Under the pieces are notes generated by a model, which saw only the letters and a program-made list of their open reading frames with translations, did not search any database and had not been told where the DNA came from. The position numbers and the translations under genes were made by a program. This document shows, piece after piece, positions 16,927-25,394 of a DNA stretch of 64,000 bases. How positions within the stretch are numbered: position 1 is the first letter of the stretch; every line of letters starts with the position of its first letter. The DNA is from Desulfuromonas sp. AOP6 (GTDB lineage Bacteria > Desulfobacterota > Desulfuromonadia > Desulfuromonadales > SZUA-540), in contig NZ_AP022810.1 of assembly GCF_009731355.2 (NCBI RefSeq), positions 1,020,001 through 1,084,000 of the forward strand, read 5' to 3'.

Positions 16927-17655
16927 TTGTCTGAATTTCTTGTATGGGCCCATCGCGGGGCCTCCAGTCAGGCTCCCGAGAATACCATGGCGGCTTTTCT
17001 CGCTGCAGAAGTGGCCGGCGCTTCCGGGATTGAGCTGGATGTGCATCTGAGCAGGGATGGTGTGCCGGTGGTGATCCACGATGAAACCCTTGAACGGACT
17101 ACCACCGGGCGGGGGCGCGTCAGTCGCAGGACATTTCGCGAGATCCGCGCTCTCGATGCCGGTGGCTGGTTCGGGTCAACCTTTCAAGGGGAGGTGGTCC
17201 CTTCTCTGGAGGAGGTCATGTCCTGGGCCGAGGGGCGACTGCGTCTCAATATAGAAATCAAGGCAGCGGACGCCGGCCTGGCCGTTCTGGATCTGCTGGA
17301 GCGTTTTCCCCGTACCGACGTACTGCTTTCCTCTTTCAACCACCGCCTGTTGTCCAGAATCCACTCTGTGGCGCCAAAACTGGCGCTCGGTTACCTGGTG
17401 GAGGTCCCACTCTGGCACCTGGCCCTGATGCGGGCTGTTCGTCACCAGGCCGCCAGCTTTCATCCTCGCGTCGATCGCGTCTCGCGTGCCATGGTCACCG
17501 CCTGCAGGCGCCAGGGCATGGATATCGTACCCTGGACCGTCGATGATCTTGATCAGCTCGACTTTCTGCGTCGACAGGGTGTCCGGGGAGTTTTTACAAA
17601 CGACCCTCAAAAAATCACACAGCATCTGGCCAAAAGCACCCGTCGCTGCCGTTGA
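16927..17655 (+). CDS. Glycerophosphodiester phosphodiesterase
   Basis: About 242 aa, GDPD family, cytosolic (no signal peptide). It should hydrolyse glycerophosphodiesters to glycerol-3-phosphate and an alcohol. Visible: WAHRGASSQAPENT with the catalytic His-Arg, GIELDVHLSRDG with metal-binding acids, VIHDETLERTT with the second catalytic His, and the C-terminal VWTVDD-like block (VPWTVDDLDQL) and GVFTNDP. A TTG at 16927, 4-5 nt after GGGAGG, is the best start; a TTG at 16882 would add an unrelated extension. Confidence 0.9.
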   Translation: MSEFLVWAHRGASSQAPENTMAAFLAAEVAGASGIELDVHLSRDGVPVVIHDETLERTTTGRGRVSRRTFREIRALDAGGWFGSTFQGEVVPSLEEVMSWAEGRLRLNIEIKAADAGLAVLDLLERFPRTDVLLSSFNHRLLSRIHSVAPKLALGYLVEVPLWHLALMRAVRHQAASFHPRVDRVSRAMVTACRRQGMDIVPWTVDDLDQLDFLRRQGVRGVFTNDPQKITQHLAKSTRRCR

Positions 17656-17810
17656 TCGGAGCGTGATACTAAGGTCCGCGCCGCCGGAAGTTTTGACTCC
17701 TTTGCGAGCTTTGGTAGAGTTAATCAGTTTATAGCTTCAAAGAAGACCGCTGGTTTGATTTTTCAGTGGCCAGATTTCTTGTCATTCTAACAGGAGCCTC
17801 CACGGGTTTA

Positions 17811-18452
17811 ATGCTCAGAGCCGCCAAAATAAAAGCTATAATCTTTGATCTCGATGGTACTCTTTATACGAGTAAAGGAATGGAGAGGGAGATCGCCGCC
17901 GCCGCGGAGAGTCTGGTGGCGCAAACCAGGGGGATGACTCCTGCCCAGGGGCGCAACCTTCTGCGCTCTGCCAAAAAGCGCCTGGCGGAAAGTCTGGAGG
18001 AGGAGCCGACCCTGACGCGGACCTGTCTGGAATTGGGGATTGATATTCCCGATCTGCATCGGGCCTTTCAGCAACAGGTCCACCCAGAACGTTACCTGGA
18101 GAATGATCCTATCCTCTTTGCGTTACTTGACTCGCTTCGCGACCATTGTGATCTTTATATCTACACCAACAACAATCTGCCTCTGGCCCAGAAAATTCTG
18201 GCCCTGCTCGGGGTTGAGGAATTGTTCTCCCGCCTTTACACTATTGAATTCTGTGGAATGCCCAAGCCGGATGCCAACGCTCTTCAAAAGGTGGTCGCCG
18301 ATATCGGGGGGACTCCCGACAGCTTTCTCTTTGTCGGCGATCGTCAGGCCGTCGACCTGAAAGCGCCCCGTGCATTAGGAAGCAGCGTCCTTCTGGTTCG
18401 GGACACCTCGGACCTTTTGCAGATTCATAAAACCCTCGGCATAATCCCCTGA
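17811..18452 (+). CDS. HAD-superfamily hydrolase, subfamily IA
   Basis: About 213 aa. Motif I IIFDLDGTLY has the nucleophile and acid Asp, motif II is YTNNN, motif III Lys is in GMPKPDAN, motif IV is FVGDRQAVDLKAPRALG. A four-helix cap separates motifs I and II, as in pyrimidine 5'-nucleotidases and phosphoglycolate-type phosphatases. The substrate cannot be read. The ATG at 17811 sits a usual distance before motif I; AGGAG lies about 14 nt upstream. A GTG at 17766 is an alternative. Confidence 0.88.
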   Translation: MLRAAKIKAIIFDLDGTLYTSKGMEREIAAAAESLVAQTRGMTPAQGRNLLRSAKKRLAESLEEEPTLTRTCLELGIDIPDLHRAFQQQVHPERYLENDPILFALLDSLRDHCDLYIYTNNNLPLAQKILALLGVEELFSRLYTIEFCGMPKPDANALQKVVADIGGTPDSFLFVGDRQAVDLKAPRALGSSVLLVRDTSDLLQIHKTLGIIP

Positions 18453-18533
18453 CAGTGTCTTCTGCTCGGGCTTGTTTTCCTGTGGGCACTGCGGTAAACT
18501 TCCCCACTTTTAATGCTCAGTGAGGATGAACTT

Positions 18534-19697
18534 ATGACGAGAAACAGCGAGGCCAAGGCACTCGAAGCTTTTCTTTTGCAACATGTCCGGCAGAATGGCG
18601 GTATTTCCTTTGCGGAATATATGAGCCAATGTCTTTATCATCCCCAGTACGGCTATTACATGGTTTCCAGAGACCGTATCGGCAAAGGGGGGGATTTTTT
18701 TACTTCGTCCAGTGTGCATTCCCTTTTCGGGCGCTTGATTGCCAAGCAACTGCATGAGATGTGGGATATCCTTGGTCGAGACGCCTTTACCGTTGTGGAA
18801 CAGGGGGCCGGTGAAGGGCATCTGTGTCTGGATATCCTTGATTCCATTGCGGACGACTTTCCGGATTTTTATGAAGCGATGACCTATCAGTTGGTCGAGA
18901 TCAGCCCGGATAACAGGACTCGTCAGAAAACGCTGCTGTCTAGGCATCTCGCCCGGGTTGACTGGTGTGAGTTCGCCGACCTTAAAAACATCAGGGGCTG
19001 TTTTCTTTCCAATGAATTGGTAGATGCTTTTCCCGTCAGGCTGTTTGAAAAGCACAACGGGGTCCTCAAGGAAGTCTACGTCGTTGCCGGGGAAAATGGT
19101 CTGGGCGAAGAGCTCCGTCCGCTGGAAGATCCTCATATCACCGATTACTTCCGGACCGTTGGCATCGAACCGGTAGAAGGCAACCGCTTTGAGGTCAATC
19201 TTCCGGCGGTGGAATGGATGCATGCTGTGGCCGATGTGCTCGAGGTCGGTTTTGTGCTGACCGTCGATTATGGCTACCCCGCCGGAGAGCTGTATGCTCC
19301 CTTCCGCCGAAACGGCACCCTGATGTGCTATCGAAATCACCAGTCCAGCGACAACCCTTACGACGCCCCGGGCAGCCAGGACATAACGGCCCACATCGAT
19401 TTCACCGCACTGCAGAAATTCGGAGCCGAACGTGGTCTTGTCACCCTTTTCTTCGGTCCGCAGTACAAATTTCTGATGGCCTTGGGGTTTGTCGAAACGC
19501 TCATGGAGATGCAGGCCAGAGAACCGGATGAAAAGCGAGCCCGGGCCCTGCGTCTCACCCTCAAGAATCTCATCGTGCCGGATGGTGGTATGGGGGAAAC
19601 CTTCAAAGTGCTTGTGCAGGGGAAGGGGGTTGATGAACCGGCTCTTTTGTGCAACCGCTCCCTTCGAGATATCCCATTGCCCGGAGCCTTTGCTTAA
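18534..19697 (+). CDS. MidA/NDUFAF7-like SAM-dependent methyltransferase
   Basis: 387 aa, DUF185/MidA family. In mitochondria the relative NDUFAF7 methylates an arginine of complex I subunit NDUFS2; the bacterial substrate is unsettled. Visible: ISFAEYMSQCLYHPQYGYY at the start, FFTSSSVHSLFG, the SAM loop VVEQGAGEGHL, YQLVEISPDNR, FLSNELVDAFP, and TVDYGYPAGELY. The ATG at 18534 has GAGG 8 nt upstream; an ATG at 18513 is less likely. It starts a short plus-strand run with the NifU-like gene 45 bp later. Confidence 0.92.
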   Translation: MTRNSEAKALEAFLLQHVRQNGGISFAEYMSQCLYHPQYGYYMVSRDRIGKGGDFFTSSSVHSLFGRLIAKQLHEMWDILGRDAFTVVEQGAGEGHLCLDILDSIADDFPDFYEAMTYQLVEISPDNRTRQKTLLSRHLARVDWCEFADLKNIRGCFLSNELVDAFPVRLFEKHNGVLKEVYVVAGENGLGEELRPLEDPHITDYFRTVGIEPVEGNRFEVNLPAVEWMHAVADVLEVGFVLTVDYGYPAGELYAPFRRNGTLMCYRNHQSSDNPYDAPGSQDITAHIDFTALQKFGAERGLVTLFFGPQYKFLMALGFVETLMEMQAREPDEKRARALRLTLKNLIVPDGGMGETFKVLVQGKGVDEPALLCNRSLRDIPLPGAFA

Positions 19698-19742
19698 AGG
19701 GCCATAGCCGGCCACACTAACAAAAAACGAGGAGGAAAGCCC

Positions 19743-19964
19743 ATGCGTGAAAAAGTAGAAGAAGTCCTGCAGTTGGTCCGTCCGGCTCTTCAGGCCGACG
19801 GTGGTGATGTCGAGCTCGTTGACGTGACGGATGACGGGGTGGTCAGCGTCAGGTTGATGGGAGCCTGCGGTTCCTGCCCCATGTCGACAATGACCCTGAA
19901 GATGGGGATTGAAAAGACCCTGAAAGAAAGAATCCCCGAGGTGAAATCGGTCGTTCAGGTCTAA
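19743..19964 (+). CDS. NifU C-terminal-domain (Nfu-type) Fe-S protein
   Basis: 73 aa, almost exactly one Nfu domain: [13 protein letters not shown] and the cluster-binding CxxC in [14 protein letters not shown]. Such proteins carry or transfer a [4Fe-4S] cluster as homodimers. GAGGAAAG precedes the ATG. It is followed 26 bp later by a 65-aa orphan and then a terminator. A demand for Fe-S and cytochrome proteins fits the wider genome content. Confidence 0.93.
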   Translation: MREKVEEVLQLVRPALQADGGDVELVDVTDDGVVSVRLMGACGSCPMSTMTLKMGIEKTLKERIPEVKSVVQV

Positions 19965-19990
19965 CTGGGCAACAGAGGAAGGAGGATGAT

Positions 19991-20188
19991 ATGGTCAAGG
20001 TAAAAACTTTCGGAGAGCCGCTGCAGATATTCCGGGCGCATCAGGAGTTGGAAGAGCTTGACCGGCGTATCAACAGCTTCATTCAGGAAAATCACATCCG
20101 CAAGGTCATTTCCGTCAGCGATGCGCCAACCACTGACTCGACGGGCGCGACCATCGGTCTGGTCCGTGTCCTCGTCTATGAGGACTAG
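19991..20188 (+). CDS. Conserved-looking small protein of unknown function
   Basis: 65 aa with no recognised family. The sequence starts MVKVKTFGEPLQIF, has a helical centre (HQELEELDRRINSFIQ) and ends in a beta-like stretch with VSDAPTTDSTGATIGLVR. GAAGGAGGATGAT gives a strong ribosome site, and the gene is in line with the NifU-like gene and ahead of a terminator, so it is probably real. It could be a small partner of the Fe-S protein; that is only an inference. Confidence 0.65.
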   Translation: MVKVKTFGEPLQIFRAHQELEELDRRINSFIQENHIRKVISVSDAPTTDSTGATIGLVRVLVYED

Positions 20189-20218
20189 GTCCGGATTTCA
20201 CTAAAAAGATGGTGGTAG

Positions 20219-20252
20219 AAAGGCACGGCACCTTATTGGATCGCCGTGCCTT
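20219..20252 (+). terminator. Terminator of the MidA-nfu operon
   Basis: Stem AAAGGCACGGC / GCCGTGCCTTT, loop of about 12 nt, followed by CTGCTTTG. It follows the 65-aa gene by 30 bp. Confidence 0.75.
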
Positions 20253-20268
20253 TCTGCTTTGTGGGAAT

Positions 20269-20310
20269 AAAAAAGAGCGGGCTCTCCCTTCGGAAAGCCC
20301 GCTCTTTTTA
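20269..20310 (-). terminator. Terminator of the octaheme cytochrome gene
   Basis: Perfect stem AAAAAGAGCGGGCT / AGCCCGCTCTTTTT around CTCCCTTCGGAA. It is 25 bp after the cytochrome stop on the minus strand and is symmetric enough to act on both strands. Confidence 0.9.
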
Positions 20311-20333
20311 TGAATCAACAGAAAGGAAATGGA

Positions 20334-21752
20334 CTATTTGCGTGCCCACTTCTTATTCGTCATGGGGTCCCCTTTGTAGCCAAGAGCCTTCCAGTCCATG
20401 CGACCGTTGTCGCCGTGGCAGTCAAGGCACTTGAGTGCATCTTTGGCAGGAGAAACCATGTGATTGATCCGCCAGTACATTTCGGTGGGGGCGAAACCGT
20501 ACTCACCGCTGTACTTGAGACCCTTTTCAATCATGATGGGGTTCTCTTCCATGCCGAGCTTAGCGGCTTTATCCCAATCGAAGTCCTTCCAGTAGCCGCC
20601 ATTGCCATAAACTTTGGCGGTGATGAAGACTTTGTGGTTCTTGTCGTAGATCTGCTGACCGCGGTGAACCTTGAAGGGATAGATCTTGGCTTCCTTGTCC
20701 TTGATGGTGGAGGTCGGGTAGGCCAGCTTGGTCACCTTGGTGGGATCCATCTTCTCGCCGGGCAGGTAAGCGTCAGCGGCGCCATCCTGATACCAGGCGT
20801 ATTCAGGCTGTACCATTTTGCCGTACTCGAAGGTTCCCTTTTTCTTTACATAGGTGTGCTTGCCGTACTTGTCCTTGTTGTCAGCGGCATGCTCTTTGGC
20901 GTCATCACCGGCAGTGGACCAGTCCCAGCTCATCTTGGTGGCGATGTTCTTGGCGAAGTAAGGAACATGGCAAGTCTGGCAGGCCACGGCCTCGGCGTGG
21001 TCATTCAGGCGGCTTTCCGCATGGGGAGCTGCTTCATGGCACTGGGTGCAGCCGAAGTGGCTGTCGCCGGTGGGGGAAACACCCAGGGAGTTGCCGGTAA
21101 TCTGGTGGTTCTGGGTTTTGTGGCACTCCTGGCACTGAAAATCAGGGCCGTCGGCGTCCATGTGCACGTCGGTGGCGCGATCAGGGTAGGACATGGAAGA
21201 ATCGAGATCGCCGTGCTTGACGGCGTCGCCACCACCGCCAAAGAAGTGGCAGGTGCCGCAGTTGTCACGGACGGGCATGCCGACATTCTGAGCGATGTTG
21301 AGCAGGTCGAGATTAGAAGCGGGCATGCCGCCGGTGCCGGCTGCTTTCTTGTAGGTGCCGGTGTTGTCGTGACAGACCAGGCAGTCGATCTTGGTCTTGT
21401 CGGTGAAGTCAAAAGTTTTCACATCTTCCATTCCGTAACCGGCGTGGCAGCCGGAGCAGAAGATTTCGTTAGCTGAGACGGAAGTGCAGAAGTTGTTGAT
21501 GGCATCGCGCTTTCCGCGATAGACTTCCTCGCCATGTACTTTCTGCTCAAGGGCCCAGTTCCAGTGGGAAGTCTTCATGAAGTCCATGGCCTGGTCTTCG
21601 TGACACTCAAGGCATTTCTGGGTCACTTCGGGACCGCTGGTGATGGGGCCGGTGATGAAGGACGTGTGATCGACCTGGGCCATGGCTGGCAGGGCCAGCA
21701 GGCAGGCCAGGGCAACGATCACTGCTGTGATTGCTCCGCGTTGCTGTTGCAT
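20334..21752 (-). CDS. Octaheme c-type cytochrome, tetrathionate reductase (OTR) family
   Basis: 472 aa with a Sec signal peptide (hydrophobic core IVALACLLALPAMA). Eight CxxCH motifs are visible: CLECH, CSGCH, CLVCH, CGTCH, CQECH, CTQCH, CQTCH and CLDCH. The start of the mature protein (VDHTSFITGPITSGPEV, then CLECHEDQAMDFMKTSHW) is the OTR signature. OTR proteins reduce tetrathionate, nitrite and hydroxylamine in vitro with a Lys-ligated active heme; the physiological role is uncertain. The enzyme should be periplasmic. GGAGGTAAG precedes the ATG. It stands alone, with no membrane quinol-oxidising partner adjacent. It has a TTGACA promoter and a structured leader of about 130 nt. Confidence 0.93.
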   Translation of the reverse strand: MQQQRGAITAVIVALACLLALPAMAQVDHTSFITGPITSGPEVTQKCLECHEDQAMDFMKTSHWNWALEQKVHGEEVYRGKRDAINNFCTSVSANEIFCSGCHAGYGMEDVKTFDFTDKTKIDCLVCHDNTGTYKKAAGTGGMPASNLDLLNIAQNVGMPVRDNCGTCHFFGGGGDAVKHGDLDSSMSYPDRATDVHMDADGPDFQCQECHKTQNHQITGNSLGVSPTGDSHFGCTQCHEAAPHAESRLNDHAEAVACQTCHVPYFAKNIATKMSWDWSTAGDDAKEHAADNKDKYGKHTYVKKKGTFEYGKMVQPEYAWYQDGAADAYLPGEKMDPTKVTKLAYPTSTIKDKEAKIYPFKVHRGQQIYDKNHKVFITAKVYGNGGYWKDFDWDKAAKLGMEENPIMIEKGLKYSGEYGFAPTEMYWRINHMVSPAKDALKCLDCHGDNGRMDWKALGYKGDPMTNKKWARK

Positions 21753-21784
21753 GTTCTTACCTCCGTTTGCTACCGATTGTTTAA

Positions 21785-21873
21785 GCCGCTCTGGGCGGCC
21801 AGTAAAGGGTAAAGACCCGACCTATTTCGAGCCTTGGCAGGCGAAATGACGACTTCCCGGCTCGGGAATCGTC
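21785..21873 (-). promoter_or_regulatory. Structured 5' leader of the octaheme cytochrome mRNA
   Basis: Four consecutive hairpins can be drawn in the leader. From its 5' end they are: 21873-21848 (GACGATTCCCG / CGGGAAGTCGTC), 21847-21824 (ATTTCG / CGAAAT plus CC/GG), 21818-21807 (GGGT / ACCC) and 21799-21785 (GCCGC / GCGGC). The first two abut and could stack. No T tract follows any of them. The core sequence of GEMM (cyclic dinucleotide) riboswitches was looked for and not found. Confidence 0.5.
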
Positions 21874-21891
21874 TTAAGATAAACGCTGAGT

Positions 21892-21920
21892 TTTTATCAT
21901 GTAAAAGAAGGGGTTGTCAA
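21892..21920 (-). promoter_or_regulatory. Sigma-70-type promoter of the octaheme cytochrome
   Basis: Minus strand: TTGACA at 21920-21915, 17-bp spacer, ATAAAA at 21897-21892. The -35 is perfect, the -10 is weak. Predicted start near 21885. Confidence 0.5.
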
Positions 21921-22209
21921 TCCACTTATTGCAATATGGTAAATGGCTAATCTTTGCATATATCTAATTTTGTATGTTCGGGAAAGTTCCTGGCGCTTTT
22001 GCTTTCCTGTGCATTGTCTGTCTCTCATGGTATCGGTTAGAGCTGGTTGAAACTTTCGGACCATTGGGTATAGTGAAAAGCGTATATTTGAACGCCTTAA
22101 AGCGGCACCAAAAAAAGACTTAATTTCTCCGGCGCGATACAGGATACTTGTTTTACGGTTATCTGCCGTTTTGGCGGTGATCCGATTATTTGCAGAAAGG
22201 GAGAGAATC
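21921..22209. other. AT-rich spacer between divergent cytochrome and aldehyde dehydrogenase genes
   Basis: This stretch is visibly more AT-rich than its surroundings, especially 21930-21985 and 22075-22130. No gene, convincing RNA structure or -24/-12 site was seen. It probably carries the promoter of the aldehyde dehydrogenase gene, but no clear -35/-10 pair could be chosen. Confidence 0.5.
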
Positions 22210-23574
22210 ATGGCGATTGAATCCATTAACCCGGCTACGGGTGACCTGTTGGAGACCTTTGAAGAATGGACGGCGGAAAAAACCGCCGCTGTTATTGACG
22301 AAGTCGATGCGGCCTGGCAACGCTGGCGCCTGACGACTTTTGCCGAGAGAGCCCGCCTTATGAAGGCAGCCGCTGTCGTTTTACGGCAGAATGCCGCCGA
22401 ATACGCCCGAATCATGGCCCTGGAAATGGGCAAGCCGATTACTGAGGGCAAGGGCGAGGTGGAAAAGTGTGCCTGGGTCTGTGACTACTACGCTGACAAT
22501 GCCGAGAATTTTCTCGCGCCGGAAAAAGTCGAAAGTGATGGGAGCAGGGCCTATGTCGCCTTTCGGCCCATCGGCACCGTACTGGCCGTCATGCCCTGGA
22601 ACTTTCCTCTCTGGCAGGTCTTCCGGTTTGCTGCTCCCGCCCTCATGGCAGGCAATACCGGTGTTCTGAAGCATTCCTCCAACGTGCCGCGCAGTGCCCT
22701 GGCGATTGAGGAGGTCTTCATCAAGGCGGGCTTCCCGGCCAATGTTTTTCGTACTTTGATGATCGGCTCCTCCAAGGTGGACGCGGTGATCGAAAATGAT
22801 CACATCAAAGCAATCACTCTGACCGGCAGCGATATCGCCGGCCGCAAGGTGGCCGCCAAGTCGGGGCAGATGCTTAAAAAAACTGTCATGGAGCTGGGCG
22901 GTAGCGATCCTTTTATTGTTCTCGCCGATGCTGACATCGATCAAGCCGCCGCCGTAGCCTCGCGGGCGCGTTGTATCAACTCAGGCCAGAGCTGCATTGC
23001 CGCCAAGCGTTTTATCGTCGTTGACGAGGTCTACGATTCCTTTCTTGCCAAGTTCAAGGCAGCGATGGGGAATCTTGTCATCGGTGATCCTCTCGACCCC
23101 AAAACCCAGGTTGGCCCACAAGCCCGCGAGGATTTAATGATGGAGCTCCACGGACAGGTGACCGCTTCTTTGGAAAAAGGTGCCAAGGTCGCCCTGGGTG
23201 GGGCCCCGCTGAAGCAGCCGGGATATTTTTACCCTCCCACCATTCTGATCGATGTCAAACCCGGCATGCCGGCCTACCATGAAGAGTTTTTTGGCCCCGT
23301 TGCCTCCGTCATTCGCGTCAAGGATGCGCAGGAGGCACTGAAGGTAGCCAATGATACGCCTTTCGGCCTTGGGGGATCGGTCTGGACCCGTGATGTTGCT
23401 CAAGGCGAATCCATCGCGGGCCAGGTGGAAGCCGGAGCTGTCTTCGTCAACGGGATCGTCAAGAGTGACCCGAGGCTGCCTTTCGGTGGTGTCAAAATAT
23501 CCGGATATGGGCGGGAACTCTCCCATTATGGCATCAAGGAATTTGTCAACATCCAGACTGTCTGGATTGGCTGA
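22210..23574 (+). CDS. NAD(P)-dependent aldehyde dehydrogenase, succinate-semialdehyde type
   Basis: 454 aa, ALDH superfamily, closest in pattern to succinate-semialdehyde dehydrogenases ([17 protein letters not shown] start, [21 protein letters not shown] cut here to its core PWNFPLWQV). Catalytic Glu is in MELGGSDPF and catalytic Cys in [12 protein letters not shown]. The C-terminal [14 protein letters not shown] is typical. It oxidises an aldehyde to the acid; the true substrate is an inference. AAGGGAG lies before the ATG at 22210; an earlier start at 22171 lacks this. A strong terminator follows. Confidence 0.9.
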   Translation: MAIESINPATGDLLETFEEWTAEKTAAVIDEVDAAWQRWRLTTFAERARLMKAAAVVLRQNAAEYARIMALEMGKPITEGKGEVEKCAWVCDYYADNAENFLAPEKVESDGSRAYVAFRPIGTVLAVMPWNFPLWQVFRFAAPALMAGNTGVLKHSSNVPRSALAIEEVFIKAGFPANVFRTLMIGSSKVDAVIENDHIKAITLTGSDIAGRKVAAKSGQMLKKTVMELGGSDPFIVLADADIDQAAAVASRARCINSGQSCIAAKRFIVVDEVYDSFLAKFKAAMGNLVIGDPLDPKTQVGPQAREDLMMELHGQVTASLEKGAKVALGGAPLKQPGYFYPPTILIDVKPGMPAYHEEFFGPVASVIRVKDAQEALKVANDTPFGLGGSVWTRDVAQGESIAGQVEAGAVFVNGIVKSDPRLPFGGVKISGYGRELSHYGIKEFVNIQTVWIG

Positions 23575-23608
23575 TAGCGCCCATTTAGGTGTTTTGTTCG
23601 ATAATTTA

Positions 23609-23649
23609 CAGGACGGGTCGCTTCCGGGCGACCTGCCCTGTTTTTTTTT
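23609..23649 (+). terminator. Strong terminator after the aldehyde dehydrogenase
   Basis: A 14-bp stem with one mismatch (ACAGGACGGGTCGC / GCGACCTGCCCTGT) and loop TTCCGG, followed by nine T residues. Confidence 0.93.
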
Positions 23650-23720
23650 AGCGGTGACGGCTTGCCCTCCTGGATTTTGTCTGATTCTGGGATATCCTTG
23701 ACAGGGTCGAGGAGTTGCCC

Positions 23721-25394
23721 ATGTCCCGGATTTTTCCCGTGTTCATTCTTGTTGTAGTCCTTGCTGTTCCGTCCTGGGCACTGGAGCAGACTTCTGCCCG
23801 GGCACTCGTCCCCGAGTTGAACCTCTGGCTGCAGCCGGAATCCTTGGCCATGACAGGTATTCGGATGCCGGAAGCTGTCTCGGATTTTTACCGTGCGAGC
23901 GATGAGGGGGCTGCCTGGACGGATGGTTTGTCAGTGGGGCCACAGGCCCATGAGCTTCTTGAGGTTATCCGGGGGGCTGCTGAAGAAGGGCTTTGCCCGG
24001 AAGATTATCATCTTCTCGAACTGGAGAGTCTTTTTCGGTATGAAGAGGATTGTCGGCGGCATGAGCTGACGCCGGCGGCCGAGTGGCTGGCGCGTCTCGA
24101 TATTGTGCTCACCGATGCTTTTCTGCTCTATGCCACCCATCAGATCCAGGGACGTCTTGACCCCGTCACCCTCCATAATGGCTGGAAAGCGTCGCCGCGA
24201 AAAGCGGATGTGGCCAAGCTTCTTCGCTATGCTTTGACCACGGGCCGTACCGGCCGCGTTCTGGCTGAGTTGGCTCCGACGGCGCCAGGTTATGTTCGTT
24301 TGCGGGAACAGCTCACTGCATTACGCCTGGTGGCTGCCGAGGGATTGAGGGAGCCTTTCCCCACGGGACGCACATTGCGCCCTGGTGATGTCGATCCGCA
24401 TATCCGCCTTTTGAAGCAACGCCTGTTTGAAAGTGGTGATCTTGCAGGCTTCGATGAAGCGAACGCCAGCATCCTGGACCGTGACACGGTCACAGCCCTG
24501 CGCCGCTGGCAGGTCCGGCACGGCTTGACGTCTGACGGCGTTCTGGGACCGCGCACACGGACGGAACTCCGTGTGCCGATTACCGTACGGATACGGCAGA
24601 TTGAGAGGAACCTGGAGCGCTGGCGCTGGCTACCGAAGAGTCTGGGGGGGCGCTATATCCTTGTCAATATCGCCGACTTTGCCCTGCAGGTGGTCGAAGA
24701 GGGCGTTCCCGTCATGACCATGCCTGTTATCGTGGGGACTTCTTACCGAAAAACCCCCGTTTTTTCAGGGCGAATGACCTATCTGGAGTTTGCTCCCTAC
24801 TGGTATGTCCCCCCGACTATTCTGCGCGAGGACAAGCTTCCCCTGATCAAGGTCGATCCCACCTGGATGGAAAGGAACCACTACGAAATAATTCCCGCTT
24901 CGAAAGAGACCGTCAGGCAGTTGGAGGTCAGCGAGGTGGACTGGAAAGATATTCATGCGGAGAACTTTCCCGGCATTCTGCGCATGAAGCCAGGGCCTTG
25001 GAATCCCCTGGGGAGGGTAAAATTCATGTTCCCCAATCCTTATGCCGTCTATCTGCACGACACCCCGGATCGTCATCTCTTCATGCGGTCAGAACGTTCC
25101 TTCAGTTCCGGCTGCATTCGTATTGAACGGCCTCTGGATCTGGCGCAATATCTGCTGGAGGGGAGGGGGTGGAATTGTGACGAAATAATCGATCTGCTCC
25201 AGGGGGATCACCCCCTGCGCGTCAATCTGCCCGAGGCGATCCCGGTGCATCTTCTTTATTTTACCGCCTGGGTAGACTACGCAGGCACACTTCATTACCG
25301 CAAAGATCCCTACTGGCGTGACCTGGGGCTGGAGGATGCGTTGCAGGGGTTCCCAGAAAAAACTTTTTCCGCAGAGGCTAGAACAGGTTTTTGA
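23721..25394 (+). CDS. YcbB-type murein L,D-transpeptidase
   Basis: 557 aa with a signal peptide (IFPVFILVVVLAVPSWA). Order: helical N-terminal domain (about 60-200), peptidoglycan-binding domain (215-285; LRRWQVRHGLTSDGVLGP), then the YkuD catalytic domain (about 310-490) with the His in YLHDTPDRHLF and the catalytic Cys in SSGCIRIERP. It should form 3-3 cross-links or attach proteins to murein in the periplasm. GAGGAG is 6 nt before the ATG at 23721; a TTG two codons upstream is not preferred. Its last 17 bp overlap the convergent TraB-like gene. Confidence 0.93.
   Translation: MSRIFPVFILVVVLAVPSWALEQTSARALVPELNLWLQPESLAMTGIRMPEAVSDFYRASDEGAAWTDGLSVGPQAHELLEVIRGAAEEGLCPEDYHLLELESLFRYEEDCRRHELTPAAEWLARLDIVLTDAFLLYATHQIQGRLDPVTLHNGWKASPRKADVAKLLRYALTTGRTGRVLAELAPTAPGYVRLREQLTALRLVAAEGLREPFPTGRTLRPGDVDPHIRLLKQRLFESGDLAGFDEANASILDRDTVTALRRWQVRHGLTSDGVLGPRTRTELRVPITVRIRQIERNLERWRWLPKSLGGRYILVNIADFALQVVEEGVPVMTMPVIVGTSYRKTPVFSGRMTYLEFAPYWYVPPTILREDKLPLIKVDPTWMERNHYEIIPASKETVRQLEVSEVDWKDIHAENFPGILRMKPGPWNPLGRVKFMFPNPYAVYLHDTPDRHLFMRSERSFSSGCIRIERPLDLAQYLLEGRGWNCDEIIDLLQGDHPLRVNLPEAIPVHLLYFTAWVDYAGTLHYRKDPYWRDLGLEDALQGFPEKTFSAEARTGF

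Noticed and set aside
18510-19715. 401-codon open frame opposite the MidA-like gene
   Set aside because: No domain match and no ribosome site; the sense gene has all family motifs.
20310-21476. 388-codon open frame opposite the octaheme cytochrome
   Set aside because: Gly/Val/Leu-rich reverse reading of heme-motif codons; also starts within a terminator.
21753-21890. GEMM cyclic-dinucleotide riboswitch before the octaheme cytochrome
   Set aside because: The conserved GEMM core could not be found, although the leader is strongly structured.
21897-22451. 184-codon minus-strand frame before the aldehyde dehydrogenase
   Set aside because: Overlaps the real gene by about 240 bp, crosses the AT-rich spacer and has no family or ribosome site.
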